In this document: positions 23,291 to 34,860 of the stretch, in pieces
Position numbering within the stretch: position 1 is the stretch's first letter
Layout of the letters: each line of letters begins with the position of its first letter
Assembly: GCA_944990035.1 (NCBI GenBank)
Contig: CALYLX010000159.1
Coordinates: 806,001 to 870,000 of the forward strand
Direction: 5' to 3'
From: Clitopilus passeckerianus
Taxonomy: Eukaryota > Basidiomycota > Agaricomycetes > Agaricales > Entolomataceae
DNA: 64,000 nucleotides
Translations under genes and position numbers: made by a program
The notes under the pieces: model-generated
Databases searched by the model: none
Told to the model about the DNA's origin: nothing
Seen by the model: only the letters and a program-made list of their open reading frames with translations

Positions 23291-23867
23291 GCCAACCAGC
23301 GCTAGAAGTAACCTGCTTATTGTTACATGGGTTTTTAGAATGGCAGAGGAGCAGGGTTCAGAAGGAGCCAAGATCATGATGTATAAGAAGGTAGGGTATT
23401 GAGAGAAAATAATTGAAGGCGCTTGGAAAAACAAAATGACATAGCGTACGCAGAGACTCGAGACAACTAGATATGTATATGAGATCTTGAGAGATGAGAG
23501 TAAGTCATGGAGTAAAGTTGCCATAAGATGAGGGGAAGTGGCTGTACGGACGAGGAAGAGTTGACGGAATGGGGAAAACCAAACGCGTCTTGACTTGTCC
23601 TTCCACCATCCTGAGCCTCTGGCATACTTCACGGCGCCTCTCGGCTTCTGCTTACCTCGTGCCCACTCCCTCTCCATGATCCCTGGACCGCTAATTTACT
23701 TTACAAACCAGGGGATGTTCCCAAAATGGTCCTTTAATGGGGCTTGTGGGGACTACTACGTAGAATCGCAATACGTCTTCGCCAACGACAAGAAGCCATT
23801 GTCAAGCATCCACTTCTGTGCTTAGCTCTCCTCATAATCACCTAGGATAAAAGATGCGCTGTCTTGC

Positions 23868-24960
23868 AACAATCCACTTTGATTCTTCGCCATCATGTTC
23901 GCTGCTGCTTTCTCTAAGCAGCCTCTGGGTTTGGAGGAAGGGGCCACGGGTCGAATGAGTAGGATTGCAAGTGCTGCTACTACCAACTAAAAATCAGAAT
24001 AGTACTGTGACGAATCATGGATGCGAAGTTGGTCCTGTTGGTATAATCACGTTCTACTGCCAACCATTTTCCCAATCTGACGCTCAAAGTCGGTAGGCAT
24101 GACGGTGGGTCACTAACTCCCCTCAGGTCCCAGGCAATTCTTTACCAGCACCTCATCGTGTCGAGCTGTACGTGATACGGCACTCCCATGCTCGTTCTCG
24201 TCAGATTGTCTCTCAGCCAACCCCATCTCCGCATTCGATGCTCATCAAGACTATTCCAGCTTGGCCCATCACAACCGCCGCACTGAGCGGCCAGGACCCT
24301 CCATAATAGGAGAGGATGTCGTATCCCGGTTCGGACATGGCACCGTGGGGAGAGAGACAAGTGCCATAGGCCAAGGAGGCTTCAGATGGGTCATGATCTT
24401 ACCTTGATATGAGACAACTCGACATACTTTCAGCACGGACAATGGCCTCGAATGGGAATTTCTTTTCCGTACGCCTCGTATGCGCTTCCATTTCGTCAGA
24501 TTCTTGTTCAAAAATCGTAGAAATTTGGTTTCGACACTCATGCCTGGCGGCGGCGCGTAGCGCCGGAGAAAATTCGGATAAAATAAGGCCACTTCAGAGT
24601 TCGGACATGGGCACCCAAAAACTGGCACCCTGGGTGCAAGTTCGGACACGCACCCGGTTTGGCCATTTTCGGATACGACCTCGTCCCCTAAGTATTAGGG
24701 AGGGCCCTGAGCAGCCCCGAGGAAGATTCCTTGGTGTATCGTTTGGGCTGTCATATCATAGCTATGCCCATGTCTCGAAGATCAAGTATGACCCTTGTCG
24801 GGTGCTGTTCAAGTATCAAGGATGGAACAAGGAAAACATCAGCTCCTAAACTCGACGGGACAATAAACCCGTGGCATGTCGGCTGGCTTCCAGGAAACGA
24901 TGACCAGCCTCTTTCAAGATCCCCAACCCAAGTCGAGTTAGGCAGGAACACTCACAGTTA
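23868..24960 (+). pseudogene. GMC oxidoreductase relic 3
   Basis: An exon 1-like start (ATGCGCTGTCTTGCAACA) with an AAGCAGCCT match ends near a TTGGTATAATC donor-like site (~24035). A CAGCACCTCATCGTGTCG stretch (24150) recalls the FAD-loop region. At 24695-24960 the reading is EQPRGRFLGVSFGLSYHSYA, then WNKENISS, then VGWLPGNDDQP, matching EQPRGKFLGGSSGLTYHNYA and TGWLPENDD of the intact gene. The GMC signature has lost a Gly, and stops and frameshifts abound. The 3' two thirds are missing. Confidence 0.75.
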
Positions 24961-25006
24961 TTGAATTCCCGATTCCCATTACCGACGCTCTATTATCAGA
25001 CTTCTA

Positions 25007-25333
25007 GTGTTCAGTATACTGTCCCAGTTCAATGTACGACTCGAGCCCGAGACTTTCCTAATAGAATCTACATTTTGTTTAGAAACAGTATCAGTCGGGT
25101 TTGATGAAGTACGGAAGAAGAATGTAAAAAAGAGCGACGAGTCATTTTCGTTGGCCACTATAAGATTCATCCACATAAATACTCCAAACGACGAAGAGAT
25201 AGGAGACTGCGAAATTTATATTCTACATGACAAGGTTTACACAGATATCGTGAACTACGACGACGTGTACAGGTTCGCCTCACCCAACCAGTCGCGTATA
25301 CACTGTACAGCTCTTACATCTTCCCCCCAATAA
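25007..25333 (+). CDS. Hypothetical ORF, 108 aa
   Basis: This uncharacterised ORF reads VRLEPETFLIESTFCLETVS and later RFIHINTPNDEEIGDCEIYI. Its composition is protein-like and more AT-rich than its surroundings, and it begins just after a GMC relic. There is no signal peptide and no recognised family. The start is uncertain and it may be an internal exon or remnant; confidence is low. Confidence 0.25.
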   Translation: MFSILSQFNVRLEPETFLIESTFCLETVSVGFDEVRKKNVKKSDESFSLATIRFIHINTPNDEEIGDCEIYILHDKVYTDIVNYDDVYRFASPNQSRIHCTALTSSPQ

Positions 25334-25872
25334 CCACTGTTTCCATCCTTGCAGATGCATTATATCATCGGGTGACCGAGTCCACAATGGTTCTCCCCCA
25401 TCCACCAAACTCCCTTTCGTCATCCACCAGCTCCATCCAGAGTGAGTCTCGTAAAGGACGGGCAGAATTTCCAACAAGGTATTCTCCGCTTGATCAAAGC
25501 GCCAGCCATAAAACAGTAGGAAAGGGAGAGGGTGCCGATTCCAGGTCGCTCGACAAATCTGAGCACCGTCCTTTCGGCCTCCCTGTACACCACTTGCGAC
25601 GACCGCCGAATATCTTGAACGAAGAGAAGCGAACCTTCAGATGTGTCGTCCCGATCTGACCCCGGAAGCGTGGTTGATCTTGACAAGTGAGATTCCCACT
25701 ACGAACAACCGGTCGCAAGGTAAAGGCGAAGAGAGTAGGTCGGTGGATTCTAGGAAGAGTAGCGACGGAATAGGGCAACTTTGATGAAGGAGTTGGAGCG
25801 AGGGTATGGAGGAAACATGACGGGAGGAAGCGGGTCGATGAAAATGATAATCCGAAAGGCGGATGGTGTGGA

Positions 25873-26890
25873 TGGTAGGTGATCAAAACCATCTGTTCAA
25901 ACACGGCGGGTGCAAGTCGGAGTGACCACCACACGTGTACTGGAAGAAGGTGTATGCCTCGTGGTCGCTAGTATTTTTGCCTTCGGCCTGACAACGGAAT
26001 GCCAGATTGTGCTTATTAGAAATGGCTCGCAAGGCGTGGAGTGGGCAAACCCCACCTCTGCAGCATGGAAGATGGTCTGAAAGCATCGCTGGAGTTCACC
26101 GGGTACCACCCATCCCACTCTCGAAGCCGACGCACTGGGACCAGCACGCCATGCCATGAGATTCCAAGCATCTGAAAGCAGAGGAACTTCAGCCTCCGTC
26201 AATTGGTTCTTGCACATCCAACACATACCTTTGACAAAACTGGAAGTAGATACACGCTTTGCATCGAGCCCTCCTTGCTTGAGGTTGACTGGATCGATGA
26301 TTTTTAGACATGTATAGGGAGGTTCATGGGTACTGCTTGCGGTTGAGAAGCCAGACGAAGGAAAAACCAGTGGTCGGATGGGACAGTCTCTGAAGAAGCC
26401 TGCCAAATAACGAGATGGCAATACATCTGTTTGGAGATCCACTCCTGGAAGCTCGGGGACTCTTTCCAAGCGGGGTCCACACCTGCTGTGGCCGGTGAAG
26501 CTTAAATGAAGTGCCCTGGCGAGGAAGTCCTGAGGGTAGGCCAACGCTTGGATACTTCCAGCCAGAGGAAGTTGGGTCGGCTCAAGGAAGCAGAGGCCAG
26601 CTAGCATGGAATCGCCCGATTGACGGCGGGGGCTAGAGCAGATTGACGGGTAGTTGCAAATTGTTTCGACCAAAGAATGCCCAACTCGAGGTGATGCGTT
26701 TTTGCGGGGTTTAGATGTTTGAGAGTTTCAGCAAATGAATCATGAAGGGATCCGGTGTGGTCATGATAGTGTGCTGGCGTTGAGTAGAATGGAAGTGAGA
26801 GATGGTGGTGGTTCGAAGGAAGGAAATTTTACCAAAAATGGTAACCCTAACCCAGGTCTGGGCTCTTCATCTCGCTCAACTGCTTCCCCT
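25873..26890 (-). repeat. Inverted repeat, left arm (~1 kb)
   Basis: The reverse complement of this arm matches 28601-29580. Anchors are AGTTGAGCGAGATxAAGAG followed by CCTGGGTTAGGGTTACCAT, CCCTCAGGA(C/T)TT, TGTATTGCCATCTCGTTATT, and CACTCCGACTT at the outer end. On the minus strand it holds a 258-codon ORF (26673-25897) whose DVLPSRYLAGFFRDCPIRPL segment aligns with NVLPSRYWAGSFTDCRIRPL in the other arm, so both arms derive from a coding sequence. The family is not recognised. A third partial copy is at 62450-62550. Confidence 0.75.
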
Positions 26891-27844
26891 TGCTCAATTA
26901 GATTCTCGACGCTCTCCTCAGCCACATGCATACCAAGCTTACGATTAATATTAAAACATGAATCCTTTATCTACTAGCTGGGTGTATATAATCTCACTAT
27001 CATGCACAAATATCACTCGAGATAAACTACAGATTTCGTGAGTACGCACGACTTGTGAAGTTGTCCGGCTCAAACAACGTCAGTATAGGACGCTCCAAAC
27101 CTTCTAATGCATTTTGTGTTCCCGCATAAAACCCCGGATTCTCCACATGAAATACGCAACCACTACTTGCTGCAAAATTCCACCTTCAGCCAACAGTTGT
27201 CTTGTCCCAACATGACAACGTCCATGCCTCATTCACACAACTGAGGCCACTGCAAAGTAACTCCTTCCCGCCGCCTTGTCACCCTGACCCTCTGGCGGCT
27301 TCGACTCCATCCGATGGCAGACAAAATGCTCACATTCCCAGTCAAAATTTAGGCTCGAAGCAGATATCACAAGTTACGCGCCTCACTTGGCCACGGCAGT
27401 GGAAACTTTAATCCCTGGTGTCTGCATGGACTACGCCAGCAACGAGCCCGGATCCATGCCAGTCCTGGCTCGCCGATCCAACAACTGCGCACGAGCCGAC
27501 TGCATGCCTGTAGATGTTCCTTCCTCGAGGTTGCATGATCTCTACACTGTCGATGCTCAGTTACGGCCTGATTCTCATCCGTTCACCAGAAGAGTCCTTT
27601 TGGTTTCTAGCAGGCTCCCCTCACGTAAGGCTCAATTCCATCTGCCAAAGGTGCCTTGAGACTCTGCTTTGAGCCCCGATACCGACGCACCGAATCCGAT
27701 GTATTGTATACCGAGGCACAAAATCTGATGTATCTTTTAACAAAGCCCATGTATGTCCATGAAGGGGGTAGGAAATAGAACGGGAAATTCTCTTTGGTGG
27801 CTGAGGCTCGCGCAGGCGTCGACCGATCTAGGTCCTCTACCTTG

Positions 27845-27853
27845 TATATATAA
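27845..27853 (+). promoter_or_regulatory. TATA box of the nuclease-like gene
   Basis: TATATATAA lies 102-110 bp upstream of the ATG at 27955. This supports the downstream start rather than the ATG at 27753. Confidence 0.6.
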
Positions 27854-27954
27854 CCAAGTTTCCTCTGGATGTGTTCCTCCAACAAGTGCGCACCTCTCTG
27901 CAGCAACCCCATACCCTGATCACCTACTATCTCGAGTTTCTGTTGTGTTCAATT

Positions 27955-28595
27955 ATGGATGTGTTTCGTCCGTGAGTCAATTGTCCAGTTCATACCCTCA
28001 TCTTGGTCTAAACCACAGTCACAGCACTGCCATAGATCTCGCCTTCGACTACGTGAAAGCAAATTATGACCAAGTTGTGAAAAAATACATCCAGGACGGC
28101 GGCTGGGAACCTTGGTTTCAAAGCGAACTTGTGGATTTCATCAAGGAAAGGGGAGTAGGAGATCAGAGGTATGCCGAGCGCGAGTACCACATCTGGACAG
28201 CGCCCAAGAAGGCCGAAAAAGTGGACATCCTTACCAACTACCGGATCAACCACCAAGGCTTCGTCGAAGCCATTGAGCTCAAATGCGCATCAACCAGGCA
28301 GGACGAGAAGGCGGGGGACCTTGCCAAGCGTATGCGGGATGATATCCAGAAGCTCATAGATGGGAAGAGCAACCTTGACCCTTTAATGTTGGCTGATAAC
28401 AAAAGGTTTTATGGTGTGTCTATTGGGATCACACTTGATTCGGCATCGACAGAGGAAACGGAGAGGCTATTGGCGATCGCACCAGGGGCGGACCTCATTA
28501 CGCGCCTGGACTGGGGTCCGGCCGATGGCAGCGGTCGAACTGTTACTATTTGGGCGTATTGGCTATATATTAATCTGCAGAAACGACCGATGTAA
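27955..28595 (+). CDS. PD-(D/E)XK nuclease-like protein
   Basis: Two exons, 27955-27971 and 28019-28595, give 197 aa. The order fits a PD-(D/E)XK core: a helix with Glu (WFQSELVDFIKE, ~39-49), then KVDIL with Asp ~75, 16 residues, and AIELK with Glu ~92 and Lys ~94, followed by a helix (KRMRDDIQKLID). This would be a small nuclease-fold protein of restriction-endonuclease type; activity is inferred from the motif only. The start follows a TATA box at 27845 and the short first exon ends at a GTGAGT donor. An unspliced longer ORF from 27753 is less likely. The stop lies about six bases from the start of the right inverted-repeat arm, so the gene fills the loop of a large inverted repeat. No fusion partner domain is visible. 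Confidence 0.7.
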
Positions 28596-28600
28596 AGTCC

Positions 28601-29580
28601 ATAGTTGAGCGAGATAAAGAGTCCACACCTGGGTTAGGGTTACCATGTTTGATGAAACTTCCTTCGTCCGAGCCACCATGCACTCTGTCAATATTATGAT
28701 GACAACGGGTCGTCCCTTCACTGATTATTGGCTGAACCATTCTTGAGACCCTCAAGCAAGTCTAGACATGCAACTACCCTTCAGTCTGTTCTAGCTCTTG
28801 CCACCAAATAGACGATTCCGATTTCCATGCCGCCTGCAGCTGGCTTGTGCTTCCTTCAACCTACCCAACCTCCTCCGGCTGGAAGTACCCAAGCGTCGGG
28901 TCGTACCCTCAGGATTTTCCTCTTTACCAGTCAGCGCATTTCGTTCAAGCTTCCAAATTTCGAGGTTCATTGGCTACAGGGAGGATGAGTCTCTGTCGAG
29001 TCTCCGACCTTTCAGGAGTAGCTCTCGAAACAAATGTATTGCCATCTCGTTATTGGGCAGGTTCTTTCACAGACTGTCGCATCCGACCACTGATTTTCCC
29101 TTGTTCAGCTTCTCGCCCGCGCTTGCCGGAGTCTTCCCTACTCATGCCGATCAATCTGGCCAGCTGAATCAACGCAAGAAAGGTTCGATATGCGTCTAAT
29201 TTTAGTTGCGTCAAAGGTATGTATGTGTTCGATGCGTCAGGCTCAAACGATGGACGCTGAAGTTCCTTTCCTTCCACTGGCAGATGCTTGGCTTGCTCAG
29301 GCTCGGCATGGTGGGGAGATGCCAATGCATCGGCTTTTGGAAGGGTGGTACCTGGTGGCCTCCGGCGATGGTTTCGGGCCCTCTAGATTTATGCATAGGT
29401 ATGTATTGCCTGTACCATGTGAGCCTTGATCAATGCTCACCAATCCATCATTCGGTTTTCAGGACGAAGGCACAATTGTTGGCGACTACACGTCTATGGA
29501 GTGCGCGCCTAGTGGCCACTCCGACTTCCATCTGCCGAGCTTGAACGGATGGTCTTGATCTCCTGCTACCTACCCCATTG
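28601..29580 (+). repeat. Inverted repeat, right arm (~1 kb)
   Basis: This is the reverse-complement partner of 25873-26890. Plus-strand reading frames (28847-29167 and 29190-29429) keep pieces similar to the other arm (VCMCSMRQ, EVPFLPLADAW) but with several frameshifts, so this arm is more decayed as coding sequence. Confidence 0.75.
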
Positions 29581-30583
29581 GCCCCCTGGCTTATTATTAT
29601 AATTGAGGCACCTCCTACCGCTGGCGAACGAGGAAGGAAACGTTCATGGATGGATTAAGATCGAGGGGGAACTTTTGTGGATTCGGTGACTTGATCAACT
29701 AAAACATCTACGGGAAGGGGTGTGGCGGCATTGGAGAACTTGGAAGGATCTCTATGCGTGCCCGGTCGGGCGGGGTGAACTTGGTATACAGCACCGTATC
29801 GGCACAATAATTCACGATATATTGGTGTAAATATCCGTTCTTCAACCGCATCCCTTCAACTCGAACTGATATTCTCATTCTCTCCAGGGGGTCTGGGTAG
29901 GAGGCCGTTCTCTCTCCCCTTCACAGGTTTCAATCTCGTCTACCCGTCCAGAGGGGGCATCGCTAGTTGTTGGATCATCAACTCAGGACATCGATACGTC
30001 AACCACTATCGACACCTGCCACGAATGACTGGCGGTATTGACCTTCTGCACGCAACGGCAGTGGCTTAAAGCGGCGAGGATTCTGACCTACCTCCGATTC
30101 CAAGTACCTGGTACCTGGCGGCAGGCCTATCAGTGTATGCAATTTTCCCCGACGAAGCTCTACTTCTGCAGGGACGGTCAAGTTCCGCCTCGAAGTACAT
30201 GCGACAGAAGGTGTTGGGAAGGGTGGATTGTCAGTATCTTCAGCTTTCGTCACTTTGACCCTGGTATACACGCGCCTTTGGAGCCATGCTTTGTCTCATA
30301 TACCTTTTCGCCTCGCCTCTGCCTAGCTTTCTCCTGATGGATAACTTTGGTTCCGCTACTGCCGACGTCGCCCTTAGGTACTCTATTCAGGGGAAAGATG
30401 TACAACCGACTTGGTGATCCTCTATATGTTCGTCGGCGTTGGTCAATTACCGGGCAAGAGGCACAGGATGGTTGTGGCGAAATATCACTATGCCATGGCC
30501 CACTACAAAAGCCTACCAACCTTGTAGAAGCTTATTCCACACACGGACTCCAACCACTCGTTTGTGTTCGTCGATCATTTACT
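29581..30583. other. Intergenic, nothing recognised
   Basis: This region lies between the inverted repeat and the next gene. ORFs of 89-126 codons overlap each other on both strands, and none shows a motif or splice pattern. Confidence 0.4.
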
Positions 30584-31932
30584 ATGGGTGCCGCAATCTC
30601 TGCTCTCCGTGACCAAATTCTCGGTGGAGATGACAAGGCAAAGGAAGACATCTTGCAGCAGCTCTTGTTCCTCGTCAATGCTGCAAACGGTAAACTCGAT
30701 AACTATCAAGCTGATATGGAACAGTGAGTCCCGACAACTTCCAGTCTAAAAATCGAACATTGAAACCCGAACCTTCCTTTGTAGACAGTTCAGGAATCGC
30801 GAGAAAGTGTCCGAAACCTCTATTGTGGGTATGCGTGCGATGAGGTGGGAACGGGGCTACAGAGTCGGAGTAACTAAACAGGTGAGCTGGAATCAATGCG
30901 TGCTCGGCGGATGCTTCGCTGATTCTAACGATGGTACCTTCATTTCTAGGCTAACAATGGTATCAATGAGATAGTTGATGCTTTCTTCGGAGACAAGAAG
31001 GGTGATAATCAGGAATCTCCCATCCTTGCTGGTTTCAAGGTAAGGTTTCATTCCGTTCGATGGCTTTTGATGATTGACCTTTGATTTTATTGCTCAGAAA
31101 GTGATTTCTACGGCATTAGATGTTATTCTCGGGAATACTATGGCCGGAGAACAGGAAGAGATCAAGTGGTTTGTCTTTGCCCATCATAATGCTATCATCC
31201 GTATAGATGTGCGGGTGCGTACTCCGATAATTCTGACGTTTGAAGCTATTCTTATCATCAGGCAACATATTTTAGCTGTGGCGCTACAACTTTATAGGGA
31301 AAGGAGTGATGGCCCAAGCGGAAAACGTCTTTTGCTGTGAGTTTGAACCCCCCAGTGTTTGTCCTGTGGTTACTTCGTTTACTGACATGCTACGGAACTC
31401 AGACGTATTTTGCACATCGGTCGTCGATCATACAGCTCTCAAGGTCGATGAGCTGGTTTACCTTCTTAGTGAACACGGCGGCGACGAACATGTTGAAGCT
31501 TACCTTGGATACCTCCTCAACATCTGGTCCAAGCTCGAGGCAATTGCTAAAGACCCTACGAAGAACCCGTTCACAACTCAAGGACTCCCGCCGCGCATTA
31601 ATCAAATGAGGATCACCGCACCAGACGAGGTTGCGGTCAAGTTCGTCGAAGAAGCAAGAGCAGGTAAAACAGAGACTCCGGAGGAGAAACAGAACAGATT
31701 GAGAGAGGAAAGGATAGATCGTGCGAGACGGCGAGCGGTGGAGGATATGGAGAATAAAGTCCAGGATGCTGTTGAGAAGGCGGCCGAAGACGAAGAAAGG
31801 AAGATTAAGGAGGAGGAGGAAGCCGCTGAAAAGAAGAAAAAGGAAGAAGCTGAAAGGAAGAAAAGAGAAGAAGCCGCTGAAGCAAAGAAAACTGAAGGAG
31901 CCAAAAAGAATGACTCGAATAAGGTTACCTAG
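30584..31932 (+). CDS. Putative N-myristoylated coiled-coil protein
   Basis: Six exons, 30584-30723, 30785-30881, 30950-31039, 31098-31214, 31276-31336 and 31403-31932, join in frame to 344 aa. The start MGAAIS fits the N-myristoylation consensus (Gly2, Ser6), predicting membrane attachment. The centre (residues ~60-230) has KVISTALDVILGNTMAGEQE, HHNAIIRIDVRLWRYNF and SVVDHTALKVDELVYLLSE, which look like a folded helical domain. Residues ~255-344 are dense in Glu/Lys/Arg (a coiled coil or single alpha-helix). I do not recognise a named family; the core resembles uncharacterised proteins of mushroom fungi, from memory and unverified. All junctions use GT-AG and keep frame, so the gene looks intact. 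No paralogue occurs in the window. Confidence 0.8.
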
Positions 31933-31989
31933 GCACGCCTTATGTCTTACCAATAGATACCTTCATGTCCCACTCGATGATTCCCTGTT

Positions 31990-32360
31990 CCCGGTTGTGA
32001 GTGAGAGGAATCAAAAAGATAATATTATATTAGGGTATGGCAACAGCCTATCAGAGGTGATAAGGTTCGATGCTGGCCTTCGACAGCAGACTCCCCTTTC
32101 GTATGTGGCCAGGTCACCGTGGTGGGCCTCCGCAGAATCAACCATCAACACCTTGAGCTTCCTCCTCCTTCAGTATGGAGTTGTCAATATGAATTTGAAG
32201 GTCAACAGTGGCTGGACTCCCTCCTTCATACGCCACCAAGAGGGAGTGGGGTAAAGAGTTGATCATCGAGTTCCAGCGGCATAAAGCTATCAAGGCAGAT
32301 TCGGAGGGCAGACTTTCAGCGGTGGGCTTCGAGGCAACTATGTCTATTTCGTCGGAATAG
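31990..32360 (+). pseudogene. Ankyrin gene 3' end remnant
   Basis: The text matches the last ~350 bp of the ankyrin gene at 11.6-13.5 kb: TPLSYVARSPWWASAESTIN here against TPLSYAAEHSWWTSTESAIK there, then LLQYGVVNMNLKVNSGWTP, and a final SSE-stop like the ISAE-stop. Frame breaks near 32250 and the loss of the upstream repeats show that it is a truncated copy. It starts within 60 bp of the stop of the preceding gene. Confidence 0.75.
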
Positions 32361-32499
32361 ATGGATTCTATACTTGTCAACTATTGCTTTGGATCATATA
32401 CAACCAACACAGGCACGGGCTAGAATATATGTTGCTATCGTTATCATTGCTTTCCATCTCATTTGTAGCAGCAAATTTCATAAAGGAAGCCTTGATACT

Positions 32500-33500
32500 G
32501 TAGTATGAGGACAGACTACAACATTCTTATCGTGCCGTCGATCATGTTGGTTTGCTTTAACCCCACCCCAGCATTTAGGCCCAAGCACGGGTCGACGCAG
32601 ACACTTCTCGACCACCTGTACGAATGACGCTCGACGGGACTCGGATATCCGAGCCCAAACCCTCCTTGTCCTCGACTCAAGCCAAGGATACCAGCTGCCA
32701 ATCCTCCTAATAGCCCGCTCTTCTGGCACCTCCGTAACCCGAACAGGGAGCAGGTATCTCCCAAGCAAGACAGTCTATCGGTCCCCTATGTCCTGCAAAC
32801 ATGTCAACGAGTTGGTTGAAGGATATGATCATCCCAAGGGCGGATCGTTATCTCGTTTGCATCCAAGCGGGAAAACGGCATTAGCCCAGCGAATGGTTAA
32901 CGGTTGGGACGTTGTATGAGCTTCAAAGCATGAGACGACAGATGACACGAGTTAGGACACCCAGGCTTCTGTTCGCATAAACGAGAGGAGGGGGACCGTA
33001 TGCGCATCATCCGAGGAGATAGAATCTTCATTACGGTGTCGAGGCTCTGAATGTGCTGAAGTGCTTGGTTAACCCGGTGGCGAGTATATCTCGTCTTGAA
33101 GAGAAGCCGGAGGAGGAATGCGACAAGGAGGGTGCAGGTCCAATCAAGTGAGATTTGGGTTGAGTAGGAGAGCTACAATCCCTGTGGTGGAACCCATGGA
33201 TGAGGAGCAAAGACGCGATGTGGTAAAAATTCGGGAACAGTGCGGTATCAGTTATTTTCCTCTGAAGTTTACTGCTACGCCGGGGAGCGGTCGGGTCTGT
33301 GGAGATGCACCACGATGGAAGTAAGGAGGAAAAGGGAGGGTTCGTGCCTTCATTTGACGAGGAAGAAGAGGATGAGGGTGAATTAAAACACTTGGGGAGT
33401 ATGACGGCAACCGTGCTTGCAACGGGAGGAGGCGGGGTGGCAGGATGATGTTGCTATCTCGGTGTGGTGGAGTGCTGTGGAGTCTCTTGAGTTGGTGTGC
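32500..33500. repeat. Dispersed repeat, copy 2
   Basis: This is the second copy of the segment at 13735-14840 (GATCATGTTGGTTTGCTTTAAC, CCAAGGATACCAGCT, GTAACCCGAACAGG). Again it lies right behind an ankyrin 3' end, so the ankyrin tail and this repeat moved as a unit. Confidence 0.75.
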
Positions 33501-33639
33501 TGTAGAGTCTCTTGAGTTGGTGGTGTGGGAGGAAACGCATATGTAGTGTTCATGAAGATGCCCCAGCGGGTTTAGGTATTTTGGTGCCGTTCGAGCTTGG
33601 TTTAAAAGGGGAGGTAGCTAGGGAGGAAGAAGAATCGGA

Positions 33640-34300
33640 GGCGATGTGCACGTCTTTGTCTGAGTGAGAGGGGAGTTTGGTACGTCCGGCATAAACGCAC
33701 CATCCCAGCTTACGGCGTGTGTCTATTGCAAACCGAGATATGTTAGGACAAGGAAAGAGAGGAAGGGAGGGAAAGACATACCGTAGCGCGTCAGCTGAGA
33801 GCTAGACGTTGAGAACTGCGACTCTGTATGCCGCATCTTGAATTCACCGAGGATTAGATGCTCAGCGCTCAGCGCCTCCGCATACGTCTCTATGGAGCCC
33901 AAACGGTGCAATCTTCCATACCAAGATGGTATGGTGTCTTCCAGACTTTCCAGACTTGGATGTTCGACCGATATGTGTTCGCGAAGAATTTCCCATCATA
34001 CGAGAATTGGACGTTGGGACTAGCTTTCTGAGATTTGCTAGTGGGGGGATTTATGCGCAGGGCACGCCCATCTGTAGGCAAATTAGTTTAGTCAAATTTT
34101 GAGTAGGTGGGTCGAAGATATGGACCTTTGTCCACGTCTTTTTCATTGATTAGACAGTCGATTCTGTAGAGAGAAAGGGGCGAGACAAGAGAGTTAAGAG
34201 AGATAGAGTGGGTTGAAGAGAAGTTTGAAAGTGATGAATCGGGAAAACAAACGCGTCTCCTGTTTTTCGCACAGATATCAAACGCGTCTCGTCTCGTCCT
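33640..34300 (-). pseudogene. Decayed exon block, repeated at 46.8 kb
   Basis: The block matches 46840-47260 (GTACGxCxGGC, TCTATTGCA, CAGCTGAGA and GAAAACAAAC landmarks). On the minus strand a CTACG-GTATGTC donor-like site (~33780) and the frame FSYDGKFFANTYRSNIQVWK are seen. That phrase resembles one WD40 blade, but only a single blade is present. It is treated as an exon relic. Confidence 0.35.
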
Positions 34301-34309
34301 TCCACCATC

Positions 34310-34860
34310 CTCATCTGTGAAGCTAGGCGACCTTGCCACTGCCACAGTCTCCACTCTCTGCTTTGACCAACATCGCTTTGGGTACTCGCTGCTGCTTCTT
34401 CCAAGCAGCCTTGGCCAGAAAGGAACGAGGAATCATTTGGCTGAACAAGTACGAGTACCAACGCCGCTAGTTTCAACAGAACAAAACAACAAGGGATGGA
34501 CGCATAGCGGGTCCTTTTGGTATGTCTACCGACTGTTATCTCAGTGTAATTAGCCTCACCCTGGAGTTCTTTTAGGTATCATTGAAGTTAAACAGCTCTT
34601 CTCCTCGAGACGTTCGACTATCCTACTGCATTTCGGACGCGGTTCAGCTGGTCCAGGCCATCGTTTTCTCCTATCCCGTCCCAAGCCCAAACCCAAACCC
34701 CTACATGGACTCTAGAGTCGCGCCGGCGTCATCAAAGCAGAAGAGTACTTTCCAGACGATGACTTGATCGCCGTTACCGCATGCGTTTTCGGAAGCTACC
34801 CTCGGCTGGTTCGCCAAGGCCGTTTCTCGTCCTGGCCTGTTCACTAGCCACGAGACACGG
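34310..34860 (+). pseudogene. GMC oxidoreductase relic 4
   Basis: An exon 1-like stretch (CTTCCAAGCAGCC, then GGTCCTTTTG) ends in a GTATGTC donor at ~34520. After an acceptor (TTTTAG) come GIIEVKQLFSS and RGSAG, matching GIIEDKQLFSS and GGSAG. At ~34722, GVIKAEEYFPDDDL matches GVIEAGGYFPDED. The exon-intron skeleton is retained but the frames are broken. Sequence then leaves the GMC homology. Confidence 0.75.

Noticed and set aside
23288..23677. 129-aa minus ORF with several hydrophobic stretches
   Set aside because: No splice support, no motif, and the region resembles spacer text upstream of other GMC relics.
27753..27954. Longer start for the nuclease-like gene
   Set aside because: The ATG at 27753 lies upstream of the TATA box at 27845, and the extra text is low-complexity and runs through an intron-like GTGAGT...CACAG.
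31399..31953. Antisense ORF with hydrophobic Phe/Leu-rich runs suggesting a membrane protein
   Set aside because: It is the reverse reading of the Glu/Lys-rich codons of the gene at 30584-31932; antisense of GAA/AAG gives Phe/Leu/Ser.
33890..34081. WD40 protein
   Set aside because: Only one blade-like phrase is present, flanked by decayed repeats. Not enough for a beta-propeller gene.
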